Positions 1 through 8,243 are shown, counted from the stretch's first letter. The stretch is DNA of 14,328 bases from Clostridium sp. CAG:575 (GCA_000435535.1 FR884533.1:2992-17319); one strand, 5' to 3'. Program-made: numbers and translations. The notes: generated from the sequence alone by a model not told the origin.

Positions 1-324
1 AGAGTTGGAACACCAGGAGATAAAATGACAAACCAAGTTCCAGAAGAACAAAAACATGTAAGATTCGATAAGTTAAAAGCATTAGTAGAAAGCCAAATTG
101 CAGAAAATAATCAAAAATATGTTGGAACAATTCAAAAGATTTTAGTTGAAGGTACTAGCAAAAATAATGATGAAATGCTTACAGGTAGAACAGATAGTAA
201 CAAAGTTGTTATTTTTGAAGGAGATAAAAGTTTAATTGGAAATATGGTTGAACTAAAAATTGTTTCTGAACATATGTGGTATTTAAAAGGAGAATTGTTT
301 TTGAGGACAGGTGAAAAAAGATAA
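1..324 (+). CDS. miaB: tRNA-2-methylthio-N6-dimethylallyladenosine synthase MiaB, C-terminal part (gene begins before the window)
   Basis: The reading frame is open from base 1 and ends at TAA 322-324. It encodes the end of MiaB, the radical-SAM methylthiotransferase that converts i6A37 to ms2i6A37 in tRNAs reading UNN codons. The first residues, RVGTPGDKM then VPEEQK.RFDKL, match the conserved end of the radical-SAM domain. The last ~65 residues (YVGTIQKILVEG...GRTDSNKVVIFEG...GNMVELKI) form a TRAM RNA-binding domain. The iron-sulfur cluster motifs lie upstream, outside the window, so the assignment rests on the C-terminus only. The ATG at position 25 is internal and is not the start. The stop overlaps the next start by one base (TAATG), which suggests translational coupling. 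In many Firmicutes miaB lies close to mutS, which fits. Confidence 0.9.
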   Translation, partial: RVGTPGDKMTNQVPEEQKHVRFDKLKALVESQIAENNQKYVGTIQKILVEGTSKNNDEMLTGRTDSNKVVIFEGDKSLIGNMVELKIVSEHMWYLKGELFLRTGEKR

Positions 325-1202
325 TGCCAAAAGATGACAAGTTGATATCTATTTTTGACAGAAATAATAAGAAAATGAGGGAAAATATAATGAAATCAAT
401 GAATAGTAAAAAATCAAAATACAACGAAAGTGGAATTAATAAACATACATATGATCTAATATTTAGTGATTATCACAATATCCCAAAAGAAGAAAGAATG
501 CCTATAAATAATAGCTATACAATAACATTAATTCAATCTTATACAAAATTTAGAGAAAAAGGGATATTTAATAGGTTATTAAAATTAGTCTTTGAGAAAA
601 AACATAAAGTTGATTTTTCAAAAATTAAATTTAATGAAGAAACTAAAGAATATGAATATAAATTTAATGGTGAAGTTTACACATTTGATAAATTATCAAA
701 TAAAATAGAAAATAAGGATATTAAGAAAGAATTAGAATCACAAAAAAGATGTAGACAATGTCATTTAAAATCTATAGAATTAGCAACAGCACAACCAAAA
801 GCATATATATTAACAGGATATGTTAAAAGGTTTGAAGGAAAGTTCTTACATTCTATAGTTGAGATAGAAAAGAAAAAAGAAAAATATATAATTGATTACA
901 CCAAAAATTTAATTATGCCTAAAAAACAATATGTAGAATTAACTAGTTTTGAAGAAATTGAACGTATTTCCGATTTAGAATATTTAGAAGTAGTTCAAAA
1001 AATTAATAATATTCCTAATATAGAACTTAAAGTATTTTTAACATTTGAAAAGGAGATTATTAAAGAGTTAGAGAAAAACTTTTTTATACTAAAAAAAGAT
1101 GAAGAGCTAGAAAAAAGCCTAGATAGAATAAGAAAAGAAAAATTAGAAAATAGAAAGAATGTGCAAAATCAGAAAGAAGTAGAGGATAAAGAAAGGGAGT
1201 AA
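324..1202 (+). CDS. Conserved hypothetical protein with a possible transglutaminase/papain-like Cys-His-Asp centre
   Basis: A 292-residue, very Lys/Glu-rich protein that I cannot name. There is no signal peptide or membrane segment, so it is probably cytoplasmic. Residues 1-60 look polar and poorly structured. The central block has three spaced conserved-looking elements: CRQCHLKS (Cys143, Cys146, His147), LTGYVKRFEGKFLHSIVEI (His176) and YIIDYTKNLIM (Asp191). Cys, then LHS.VE, then IDYT is the order expected for a transglutaminase-like or papain-like Cys-His-Asp triad, here Cys146/His176/Asp191; this is inference. Residues ~205-245 form a mixed helical/strand segment and ~246-292 a highly charged helix, possibly a coiled coil. 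The start ATG 324 overlaps the miaB stop in TAATG and has only a weak upstream AGG, so translation is probably coupled. It ends 5 nt before mutS and belongs to the same operon. The gene is real (long, coupled, same codon style); its function is unknown. Confidence 0.8.
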   Translation: MPKDDKLISIFDRNNKKMRENIMKSMNSKKSKYNESGINKHTYDLIFSDYHNIPKEERMPINNSYTITLIQSYTKFREKGIFNRLLKLVFEKKHKVDFSKIKFNEETKEYEYKFNGEVYTFDKLSNKIENKDIKKELESQKRCRQCHLKSIELATAQPKAYILTGYVKRFEGKFLHSIVEIEKKKEKYIIDYTKNLIMPKKQYVELTSFEEIERISDLEYLEVVQKINNIPNIELKVFLTFEKEIIKELEKNFFILKKDEELEKSLDRIRKEKLENRKNVQNQKEVEDKERE

Positions 1203-1207
1203 TAAAT

Positions 1208-3817
1208 ATGGCAGAATTTTCACCAATGATGCAAAGATATCTTGAAACAAAAGAACAATACAAAGACTGCATCCTGTTTTACAGACTAGGAGACTTTTAT
1301 GAAATGTTCTTTGACGATGCAGTAACAGCATCAAGAGAACTAGAACTTACATTAACAGGAAAAGATTGTGGACAAGAAGAAAGAGCACCAATGTGTGGAA
1401 TACCACATCACGCAGCAGAAATATATGTTTCAAGATTAATTGCAAAAGGATATAAAGTTGCAATATGTGAACAATTAGAAGACCCAAAAACAGCAAAAGG
1501 AATTGTAAAAAGAGGGGTAATAAGAATTGTAACACCAGGTACAATTGTAGATAGTAATATGCTAGAAGAAAGAAAAAATAATTTCATTATGTCTATATTT
1601 AAAACAGGAATTTTCTTTGGAATTAGTGTATGTGATATTTCTACAGGAGAATTTTATTCTGCAGAAATAAAGGACAACCAAAACTTCCCACTAGTCTTAG
1701 ATGAAATTGCAAGATATATGCCATCTGAACTTGTAATAAATAGTATGATGGCAAATTGTCAAGAAGAAATGGATAAAATAAAAGAAAGATTTGAATGTTA
1801 TATTACAAAATTTAATGATAAATTCTTCATTTCAGATTGCAGTAAAATAAAAGAAAAGTTTCAATTATTTGATAATAATCAAAATATAATTGAAAACATA
1901 GAAGATAAAACTTTAGCAGTTCCATCAATAAATGCTTTAATAGAATATATTGAACAAACTCAAATGACAACACTTGACCATATAAATAAAATAACAATTT
2001 ATAATATATCAAAATATATGTCCCTTGATATTAGTGCCAGAAGAAACTTGGAAATAACAGAAAAAATGCGAGACAAATCAAAAAAAGGTACATTATTGTG
2101 GGTACTTGACAAAACATCAACATCAATGGGAGGAAGACTACTAAGAAGATGGTTAAATGATCCATTAATAGATACAACAGAAATCAATAAAAGACTAGAG
2201 GCTGTTAAGGAATTAAAGGATGATATCATTTTAAGAGGAGATATTATTGAAAATCTAAAAAAGGTTTATGATATAGAACGTCTTGCTGGGAAAATGGCTT
2301 ATGGAAATGCAAATGCTAGAGATATGATTACACTTAGAAATTCTTTAGAAAAATTACCAGAACTTAAAAAGGTAGTTGCAAATTGTAATTCTAATTTGTT
2401 AAAGGATTTATACAAGAATTTAGATGAATTGCAAGATATTTATAAATTGATTGAAAACTCAATTGTTGATGACCCACCAATGACAATAAAAGATGGTGGA
2501 ATTATTAAATTGGGATATGATGAGGAAATTGATAAACTAAAAACTGCAACAACAGAAGGAAAAAGCTGGATTATTCAGCTAGAAGCAGAAGAAAGAGAAA
2601 AAACAGGAATTAAGAATTTAAAAGTTGGATTTAATAAGGTATTTGGATACTTTATAGAAGTTACAAAATCATATTTAGATCAAGTTCCAGAAAGATATAT
2701 AAGAAAACAAACTTTAACAAATGCTGAAAGATATATAACAGAAGAATTGAAAAACTTAGAAAATCAAATTTTAGGTGCAGAAGATAAAGTCGTAAACTTA
2801 GAATATGAAGCATTTACAAAAATAAGAGAAGAAATAGCAAAAAATGTAAAAAGATTACAAACAACAAGTAATGTTGTATCAACATTAGATGTATTAGCAT
2901 CATTTGCAACAGTTGCAGAAGATATGAACTATTGCATGCCACAAGTCGACAATTCTGGAATAATCGACATTAAAGGAGGAAGACACCCAGTAATTGAAAA
3001 AATGTTAGGAACAGGAGCTTTTGTTGAAAACGATACAATCCTAGATAAAGGAGAAAATCGATTATCAATTATAACAGGTCCTAACATGGCAGGTAAATCT
3101 ACATATATGAGGCAAGTAGCATTAATTACACTAATGGCACAAGTTGGAGCATTTGTACCAGCAACAGAAGCACATATTGGAGTAGTAGATAAAATCTTTA
3201 CAAGAGTCGGAGCATCTGATGATTTAAGTATGGGACAAAGTACATTTATGGTAGAAATGATGGAAGTTGCCACAATATTAAAAGAAGCAACACAAAATAG
3301 TTTAGTAATTTTAGACGAAATTGGTAGAGGAACATCAACATATGATGGTTTATCAATAGCATGGGCTGTTGCAGAATATATAGCTGACAAAGAAAAATGT
3401 GGAGCAAAAACATTATTTGCAACACATTATCATGAATTAACAGAATTAGAAGAAAAACTTGAAGGTGTAAAAAACTATAATATTGCTGTTAAAGAAAAAG
3501 GAGAAGATATAATCTTCTTAAGAAAAATTGTCAGAGGTGGAACAGACGAAAGTTATGGAATACATGTTGCAAGACTTGCTGGAGTTCCAAAAGTTGTAAC
3601 ACAAAAAGCAGATGAAATTTTAAGAGGATTAGAAAGAAAGAATATTTTAACAGGCAAAAAGCAAGAAAGCAAAAAAGCTGTTGAAGGGCAATTTGACATG
3701 TTTAACTATAAATTAGCAGAAATAGCTCATGAAATAGACAAAGTTAATTTAAATGAATTAACACCAATTGATGCTTTAAATACTTTGGTTAAAATAAAAG
3801 AAAAAATGAAAAATTAA
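1208..3817 (+). CDS. mutS: DNA mismatch repair protein MutS
   Basis: An 869-residue full-length MutS, the mismatch sensor that binds mispaired or looped DNA as a dimer and passes an ATP-dependent signal to MutL. The mismatch-reading Phe-X-Glu is in GDFYEMF (Phe30, Glu32). Connector, core/lever and clamp domains follow. The ABC-type ATPase has Walker A GPNMAGKST at residues 624-632, a DDLSMGQSTFM signature region, Walker B ending DEIGRGTST (Asp703, Glu704) and the ATHYHEL switch histidine. The C-terminus carries QFDMF (828-832), a plausible beta-clamp binding peptide like that of Bacillus MutS, then the helical LTPIDALN...LVKIKEKM tail. AAGGGAG at 1193-1199 lies 8 nt before ATG 1208. It is the last gene of the miaB-hypothetical-mutS operon. 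mutL does not follow; a purine tandem repeat and a large palindrome occupy the space downstream. Confidence 0.98.
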   Translation: MAEFSPMMQRYLETKEQYKDCILFYRLGDFYEMFFDDAVTASRELELTLTGKDCGQEERAPMCGIPHHAAEIYVSRLIAKGYKVAICEQLEDPKTAKGIVKRGVIRIVTPGTIVDSNMLEERKNNFIMSIFKTGIFFGISVCDISTGEFYSAEIKDNQNFPLVLDEIARYMPSELVINSMMANCQEEMDKIKERFECYITKFNDKFFISDCSKIKEKFQLFDNNQNIIENIEDKTLAVPSINALIEYIEQTQMTTLDHINKITIYNISKYMSLDISARRNLEITEKMRDKSKKGTLLWVLDKTSTSMGGRLLRRWLNDPLIDTTEINKRLEAVKELKDDIILRGDIIENLKKVYDIERLAGKMAYGNANARDMITLRNSLEKLPELKKVVANCNSNLLKDLYKNLDELQDIYKLIENSIVDDPPMTIKDGGIIKLGYDEEIDKLKTATTEGKSWIIQLEAEEREKTGIKNLKVGFNKVFGYFIEVTKSYLDQVPERYIRKQTLTNAERYITEELKNLENQILGAEDKVVNLEYEAFTKIREEIAKNVKRLQTTSNVVSTLDVLASFATVAEDMNYCMPQVDNSGIIDIKGGRHPVIEKMLGTGAFVENDTILDKGENRLSIITGPNMAGKSTYMRQVALITLMAQVGAFVPATEAHIGVVDKIFTRVGASDDLSMGQSTFMVEMMEVATILKEATQNSLVILDEIGRGTSTYDGLSIAWAVAEYIADKEKCGAKTLFATHYHELTELEEKLEGVKNYNIAVKEKGEDIIFLRKIVRGGTDESYGIHVARLAGVPKVVTQKADEILRGLERKNILTGKKQESKKAVEGQFDMFNYKLAEIAHEIDKVNLNELTPIDALNTLVKIKEKMKN

Positions 3818-3848
3818 CAAAAAAGGAAGAATGAAAAAGAGAGAAAAA

Positions 3849-4280
3849 GAGGAAAAGAGGGAAAGAGGAAAAGAGGGAAAGAGGAAAAGAGGGAAAGAGG
3901 AAAAGAGGGAAAGAGGAAAAGAGGGAAAGAGGAAAAGAGGGAAAGAGGAAAAGAGGGAAAGAGGAAAAGAGGGAAAGAGGAAAAGAGGGAAAGAGGAAAA
4001 GAGGGAAAGAGGAAAAGAGGGAAAGAGGAAAAGAGGGAAAGAGGAAAAGAGGGAAAGAGGAAAAGAGGGAAAGAGGAAAAGAGGGAAAGAGGAAAAGAGG
4101 GAAAGAGGAAAAGAGGGAAAGAGGAAAAGAGGGAAAGAGGAAAAGAGGGAAAGAGGAAAAGAGGGAAAGAGGAAAAGAGGGAAAGAGGAAAAGAGGGAAA
4201 GAGGAAAAGAGGGAAAGAGGAAAAGAGGGAAAGAGGAAAAGAGGGAAAGAGGAAAAGAGGGAAAGAGGAAAAGAGGGAAA
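3849..4280. repeat. Tandem array: 27 perfect copies of a 16-bp all-purine unit
   Basis: The unit is GAGGAAAAGAGGGAAA, two near-identical 8-mers (GAGGAAAA and GAGGGAAA). It repeats without a visible mismatch from 3849 to 4280 (27 x 16 = 432 bp). The surrounding tract is purine-only on the plus strand from 3833 to 4286, about 454 bases. Stops need T on this strand and A or G on the other, so every frame on both strands is automatically open; the long Lys/Arg/Glu/Gly and Ser/Phe/Pro/Leu reading frames here are artefacts. The array starts 31 bp after the mutS stop and runs into the left arm of the palindrome at 4269-4355. If transcribed it would be a long purine-only 3' UTR. Its copy number may be unstable in vivo and unreliable in assembly. 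Confidence 0.97.
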
Positions 4281-4355
4281 GAGGGACGTTGGTTGAAATT
4301 CCCCTATATCCCTGTAAAAGGGGAATTTCAACCAACGTCCCTCTTTCCCTCTTTT
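4269..4355. terminator. Large perfect inverted repeat (37-bp stem, 13-nt loop), probable bidirectional terminator or mobile palindromic element
   Basis: The left arm 4269-4305 and right arm 4319-4355 are perfect reverse complements over 37 bp, with loop 4306-4318. The inner stem reads CGTTGGTTGAAATTCCCCT on the left. The outer 17 bp (AAAAGAGGGAAAGAGGG) equal one tandem-repeat unit plus a few bases, so the array and palindrome are structurally joined. The right side is followed by CTTTTTCTTT, and the left side read on the minus strand is pyrimidine-rich. It therefore could end both mutS and rqcH transcripts, which converge here. The rqcH stop is 13 bp away. The length and perfection of the stem exceed an ordinary intrinsic terminator, so a dispersed miniature element is an alternative or additional identity. 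Confidence 0.8.
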
Positions 4356-4368
4356 TCTTTCGATTCTT

Positions 4369-6159
4369 TTAAGGTGTTACATTCAATGTTTTATTATTAG
4401 TATATATAACCATTCCTGGCTTAGAACCAGAAGGTTTTTTGACAAATTTTACCTCACAATAATCAACAGGAACATTAGAGGAATTTTTTGCCTTGCTATG
4501 TTTAGCAGCAATTTGAGCAACCCTAACTAAAATATCATTATCAGGATAAGGCAAATTATTGTCCATTTTAAGTATAGTATGGCTTCCATGGAAGTCTTTA
4601 GTATGAAACCATATATCATTTTTACTTGCATATTTTAATGTTAGATAATCATTTTCTTTATTATTTCTACCAACTAAAACAGTGTAGTTATTAATAGAAT
4701 ATTTAATTGGATTAAAAGAAACCTCTTTATTTTTAGTTAATTTAGATTTTTTGATTTTTGATTTTTGCTTTTGATTTGAGGTTTTCGCAGTTTTTTCTTT
4801 AAAAATATCATTTTCAGATATTTCTTCAAAAATAGCAGTAATATCATCTAAAGTTGTTGCACTTTCTAATTCATATATAACACTTTCTATATAATTTAAT
4901 TCGTTCAATGTTTCTTCTTTTTGCTTAGAGACAATTTCCAAAGCATTTTTTAATTTAGAATATTTTTTAAAATATCTTTTAGCATTTATGCTAGGAACAT
5001 ATTTTTTATCAAGTGGAATGACAAGTTTATTGTTATTATCATAATAATTTTCAACTTCAATTGTATCCATATTTTTATTAGGAATATGATACAAATTTGC
5101 TGTAATTAATTCTCCATAAATTCTGTATTTATCCATATCTCTGCATTCTTCTAATTTTCCATTAATATTATAAAGACGTTTTTGATATTTTTTCAGAACT
5201 TCTAAAATTAATCTTAGCAAAGTATTTCTATGATTTTTAAATTGCTCATTTGTTTCTTTAGAATAGTAAAAATCATCAATAAAAAAGTTCAAATTAAAAG
5301 GTTCAGAAGATTTTCCCAAGGCTAAGGAATAATCTTTTAAAATACCATCAGAATTGTATATTTTTTCAAATGATAAATTTTTAGTTCCAATATTTTGGAT
5401 AATTTGATTTATATAATTAAATATATCCTCCAAACTATCAACTTTTGTTGTAACAAATGAAACAAAATTTTTACTAATTCCATTAAATTTATTAGATATT
5501 TCAAGAGGAAGATTGTTATCAATTTTTGCTGAAACTTGAATTTTGATGTTTTTTTGAAACTTTGTATTGTTCTGCATTTTTGTATCTTCTAAATTATAAG
5601 AATCAAAGTTCAATATATTAAAGAATTCATCAAAACTCTTTAAATCTAAGAAATTATTTTTATTTGAAGTAGGAAAAACATATTTAGTATGAGGCAAAAT
5701 ATCTCTGTAATTTTCATCAATTTCTTTTATATGTCTTAAACTGTCAACTATAATGCTATTTTCATCTAGCAAAATTATGTTGCTATGTCTACCCATAAGC
5801 TCAATAATTAGCTTCTTAGAAATAATATCATCAACATCATCAAATCCCTCTAATTCAATTACAATTAATCTTTCTAAATCAAGAGAGTATATATTTTTTA
5901 AACGTAAACCAATAAGATTTTTTCTCAAAAGCATGCAAAAATTAGGTGCAACTTGAGGATTAGCTTTTGGATGAGTAGTTAAATTTAGTCTGCAATTTTG
6001 AGCATCTATACATATATTTAAAGTGTAATTTAAGCCATTTTGATATAAGCCTAAAACAATACTGTTTTTATCTGGCTGAAAAACTTTATCAATTCTTGAA
6101 TTGCAAAGTTCAGATATTTCTGAAACTATTGCTTTTGTAACAATACCATCAAATGCCAT
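4369..6159 (-). CDS. rqcH: Ribosome quality control protein RqcH (NFACT family, fibronectin-binding A-like)
   Basis: A 596-residue NFACT protein. RqcH binds obstructed 50S subunits carrying peptidyl-tRNA and recruits tRNA-Ala to add C-terminal alanine tails that mark the nascent chain for degradation. The N-terminal NFACT-N domain starts MAFDGIVTKAIVSEI and includes LIIELMGRHSNIILLDE. A helical/coiled-coil middle lies at ~330-435 and a Lys-rich linker at ~465-480. The NFACT-R domain begins near residue 483 and contains ASKNDIWFHTKDFHGSH. At residues 96-97 the usual Asp-Arg tRNA-binding motif reads Glu-Arg. The start at 6159 is preferred over the ATG at 6177: it gives the canonical N-terminus and has AAAGGA 9 nt upstream, whereas the 6177 codon would lie almost at the 5' end of the transcript from the promoter at 6187-6215. 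The gene is convergent with mutS and divergent from the DUF2207 gene. Confidence 0.95.
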   Translation of the reverse strand: MAFDGIVTKAIVSEISELCNSRIDKVFQPDKNSIVLGLYQNGLNYTLNICIDAQNCRLNLTTHPKANPQVAPNFCMLLRKNLIGLRLKNIYSLDLERLIVIELEGFDDVDDIISKKLIIELMGRHSNIILLDENSIIVDSLRHIKEIDENYRDILPHTKYVFPTSNKNNFLDLKSFDEFFNILNFDSYNLEDTKMQNNTKFQKNIKIQVSAKIDNNLPLEISNKFNGISKNFVSFVTTKVDSLEDIFNYINQIIQNIGTKNLSFEKIYNSDGILKDYSLALGKSSEPFNLNFFIDDFYYSKETNEQFKNHRNTLLRLILEVLKKYQKRLYNINGKLEECRDMDKYRIYGELITANLYHIPNKNMDTIEVENYYDNNNKLVIPLDKKYVPSINAKRYFKKYSKLKNALEIVSKQKEETLNELNYIESVIYELESATTLDDITAIFEEISENDIFKEKTAKTSNQKQKSKIKKSKLTKNKEVSFNPIKYSINNYTVLVGRNNKENDYLTLKYASKNDIWFHTKDFHGSHTILKMDNNLPYPDNDILVRVAQIAAKHSKAKNSSNVPVDYCEVKFVKKPSGSKPGMVIYTNNKTLNVTP

Positions 6160-6186
6160 TTTTACCAGTCCTTTCATATTTTATTT

Positions 6187-6215
6187 ATATTATCATAATT
6201 TATTAAAGGAAACAA
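6187..6215 (-). promoter_or_regulatory. Sigma-A-type promoter for rqcH
   Basis: On the minus strand, TTGTTT (6215-6210) is followed after 17 nt by TAATAT (6192-6187), with an extended -10 TG one base before the hexamer. Transcription would start near 6180, giving a leader of about 20 nt to the ATG at 6159. This supports that start. Confidence 0.7.
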
Positions 6216-6224
6216 GTTTTTCTA

Positions 6225-6253
6225 TTGCTTTTTATAAAATGATATAGTAAAAT
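6225..6253 (+). promoter_or_regulatory. Sigma-A-type promoter for the DUF2207 gene
   Basis: TTGCTT (6225-6230) and TAAAAT (6248-6253) are separated by exactly 17 nt. The predicted start near 6260 leaves a ~24-nt leader with AAGGGGG (6271-6277) before ATG 6284. The element is very similar to the der promoter at 9200-9228. Confidence 0.65.
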
Positions 6254-6283
6254 CAATTTGAAAATAAAGTAAGGGGGATAATA

Positions 6284-8191
6284 ATGAAAAATGCAAAAAA
6301 AGCAATATATATTGCAATATTTAGCTTAATATTTATCATACTAGGGACAATAAAATCTAATGCAGGAAGTTTATATTTAAATGACTTAAAATTTGAAGCA
6401 CAAATAAATGCAGATGGAAGCATGGATGTAACTGAAACATGGGATATTGATATAAGAAGTACAAACACATTATATAAAACATTTAAAACAGACAGTTCAA
6501 AATACTCTGGAATAGAAAATGTTACAGTAAAAGAGATAACTTTAACATGGACAGAGCAATCATTTTTAAAAACTAAAGAATGGGCATATCATGTAACAAA
6601 AGGATATTATTATGGAACAGAAAATGAGGATGGAGATTTTGAGATTGGATGGGGTGTTGGATTAGACACTAGTAGTGCAACTAGAAAATATGAAATTTCT
6701 TATACTGTAAAAGATGCTATAACAAAATATAATGATTATGCTGAACTATATTGGCAATTCATAGGAAAAGATTTTGAAATAAGTGCAAATACAATAAGTG
6801 GTGTAATATATCTTCCTTCATCTGTTCAAAACAAAGAAGATATAAAGGTATGGGGACATACAGAAGGATTAAATGGAACTATTTATGCAACAGATACAAA
6901 TAAAATAGAATTTAACTTAAATAATTTTAGAAGTGGAAGATATGTAGAAATAAGAACATTATTTCCAACAAATTTTATTTCAGTAACAGGAAGAATAAAA
7001 AATGTTGATATTTTAGAGAGTGCAGTTAAAGAAGAAACAAAATGGGCTAACAAAGCTAATGCTAAGCGTGATAGAAAAAAATGGTGGCAAGCGAATGGAG
7101 AAAAAATATTTTTAATAATATATCTTGGAATAAATTTGCTATTTGTAATTATTTTGGGGAAGAAATTCATTAAACACATAAAGAAAAATAAAGAATTAAA
7201 GAAATTTAAACCAACAATGGATTTGGAATATTTTAGAGATTTACCAGACGAAAGAGCAACACCAGGAGAAGCATTTAGATTATTAAATATGAAGCTTTCT
7301 AGTTATACATCACAAAATTTCGGAAAAGTATTTTCAGCAGTTCTTTTAGACTTAGCATTGAAAGGATATATAGAAATAACACAAGAAAAGAATGAAAAAG
7401 GAAAAGATAGTATTAAAATAAAAATCTTAAAAGAAAATAATGGAAATTTAAAACTTGATGAAGAAAATATACTTCAATTTATAAAGTTAGCAGGAAATGA
7501 AAAAAATATATTTACACTAAAAGAATTAGAAAAATATATAAAAGGCCATCCAACAGCAACAGAAAACTTATTAAAAAAGAATTTTGAAAGAACGGAACAG
7601 CAGCTAATATCAGAAGGAGTAATAGATGAAGAAATAAAAAAAGAATTTGAAAATTACAGATTATATCAAATACTTTATACAATAAGTGCAGTAGCAATAG
7701 TATTTACAGGACTTATAATTTTTATAGTTCCAATCATATTATTTGTTTTAAATGCAATTATGTGTGGAAAAATAGCAAAAAAACTAAATGTACTAACACA
7801 AAAAGGTGTTGACCAACAATCTGAATGGAAAGGCTTGAAAAAATATATGGAAGATTTCTCTTTATTAAAAGAAAGAGAAGTACCAGAACTTGTTGTTTGG
7901 GAAAGATTTTTAGTATATGCCACAGTATTTGGAATTGCAGAAAAAGTTATAAAACAATTAAAGATTGTATATCCAAACTTTGAAGAATTATCAAATGGAA
8001 TTACAACATATAGTTACATGAATTTAATGATGACAACAAACTTTAGTAACAGTTTTTCGCATGCTATTAGTTCATCAATAAATTCTTCTATATCTTCAAC
8101 ATACTCATCAGGATCAGGTTCTGGTGGCGGATTTTCTGGAGGCGGAGGCTTCGGCGGTGGCGGAGGCCGGAGGCGGTGGAAGATAAATTAA
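6284..8191 (+). CDS. DUF2207 domain membrane protein with glycine-rich C-terminus, apparently frameshifted at the very end
   Basis: A 635-residue exported membrane protein of unknown function. A signal peptide covers residues 1-27 (IYIAIFSLIFIILG...SNA/GS). An extracellular beta-rich DUF2207 domain follows at ~29-245 (INADGSMDVTETWDI is typical). There is one membrane helix at ~274-292 and a hydrophobic region at ~461-497 that could be one or two helices. Between them lies a cytoplasmic domain containing the family pattern DLPDERATPGEAFRLLN. The tail is Ser-rich, then Gly-rich (604-628). Family members usually end in an uninterrupted glycine run. Here the frame changes at the CC of 8167-8168 to give GRRRWKIN; removing one C gives Gly residues ending GR and TAA at 8184-8186. 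AAGGGGG precedes ATG 6284. The gene is flanked by its own promoter (6225) and a terminator (8203). Confidence 0.88.
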   Translation: MKNAKKAIYIAIFSLIFIILGTIKSNAGSLYLNDLKFEAQINADGSMDVTETWDIDIRSTNTLYKTFKTDSSKYSGIENVTVKEITLTWTEQSFLKTKEWAYHVTKGYYYGTENEDGDFEIGWGVGLDTSSATRKYEISYTVKDAITKYNDYAELYWQFIGKDFEISANTISGVIYLPSSVQNKEDIKVWGHTEGLNGTIYATDTNKIEFNLNNFRSGRYVEIRTLFPTNFISVTGRIKNVDILESAVKEETKWANKANAKRDRKKWWQANGEKIFLIIYLGINLLFVIILGKKFIKHIKKNKELKKFKPTMDLEYFRDLPDERATPGEAFRLLNMKLSSYTSQNFGKVFSAVLLDLALKGYIEITQEKNEKGKDSIKIKILKENNGNLKLDEENILQFIKLAGNEKNIFTLKELEKYIKGHPTATENLLKKNFERTEQQLISEGVIDEEIKKEFENYRLYQILYTISAVAIVFTGLIIFIVPIILFVLNAIMCGKIAKKLNVLTQKGVDQQSEWKGLKKYMEDFSLLKEREVPELVVWERFLVYATVFGIAEKVIKQLKIVYPNFEELSNGITTYSYMNLMMTTNFSNSFSHAISSSINSSISSTYSSGSGSGGGFSGGGGFGGGGGRRRWKIN

Positions 8192-8202
8192 TTAAATACA
8201 AT

Positions 8203-8243
8203 ACAAAAAATGTATCACACTAAAAAGAGGATACATTTTTTGT
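8203..8243. terminator. Bidirectional intrinsic terminator after the DUF2207 gene
   Basis: The arms AAAAAATGTATC (8205-8216) and GATACATTTTTT (8230-8241) are perfect complements, extended by two more pairs to 8203 and 8243, with a 13-nt loop. The A-run on the left and T-run on the right make it a plausible terminator in both directions. Its right end abuts the -35 box of the next promoter. Confidence 0.75.

Noticed and set aside
2929..3390. 153-codon open frame antisense to mutS.
   Set aside because: It lies wholly within the conserved MutS ATPase region, has no recognisable domain, and is explained as a shadow of biased codon use.
3849..4280. CRISPR array.
   Set aside because: The copies are directly adjacent 16-bp units without spacers, and no cas genes are present.
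3833..4286. G-quadruplex array.
   Set aside because: Runs of GGG are separated by 13 nt and the intervening runs are only GG, so a stable intramolecular quadruplex is unlikely; triplex formation is the more plausible unusual structure.
3789..4400. Long open frames on both strands (Lys/Arg/Glu/Gly-rich on plus, Ser/Phe/Pro/Leu-rich on minus).
   Set aside because: Homopurine DNA cannot contain a stop in any frame on either strand, so these frames are a by-product of the repeat. The plus-strand ATG has AAGGA only about 3 nt upstream.
6160..6177. Upstream ATG (6177) as the rqcH start.
   Set aside because: It has no Shine-Dalgarno, would lie almost at the transcript 5' end, and the AAAGGA that serves ATG 6159 lies inside this extension.
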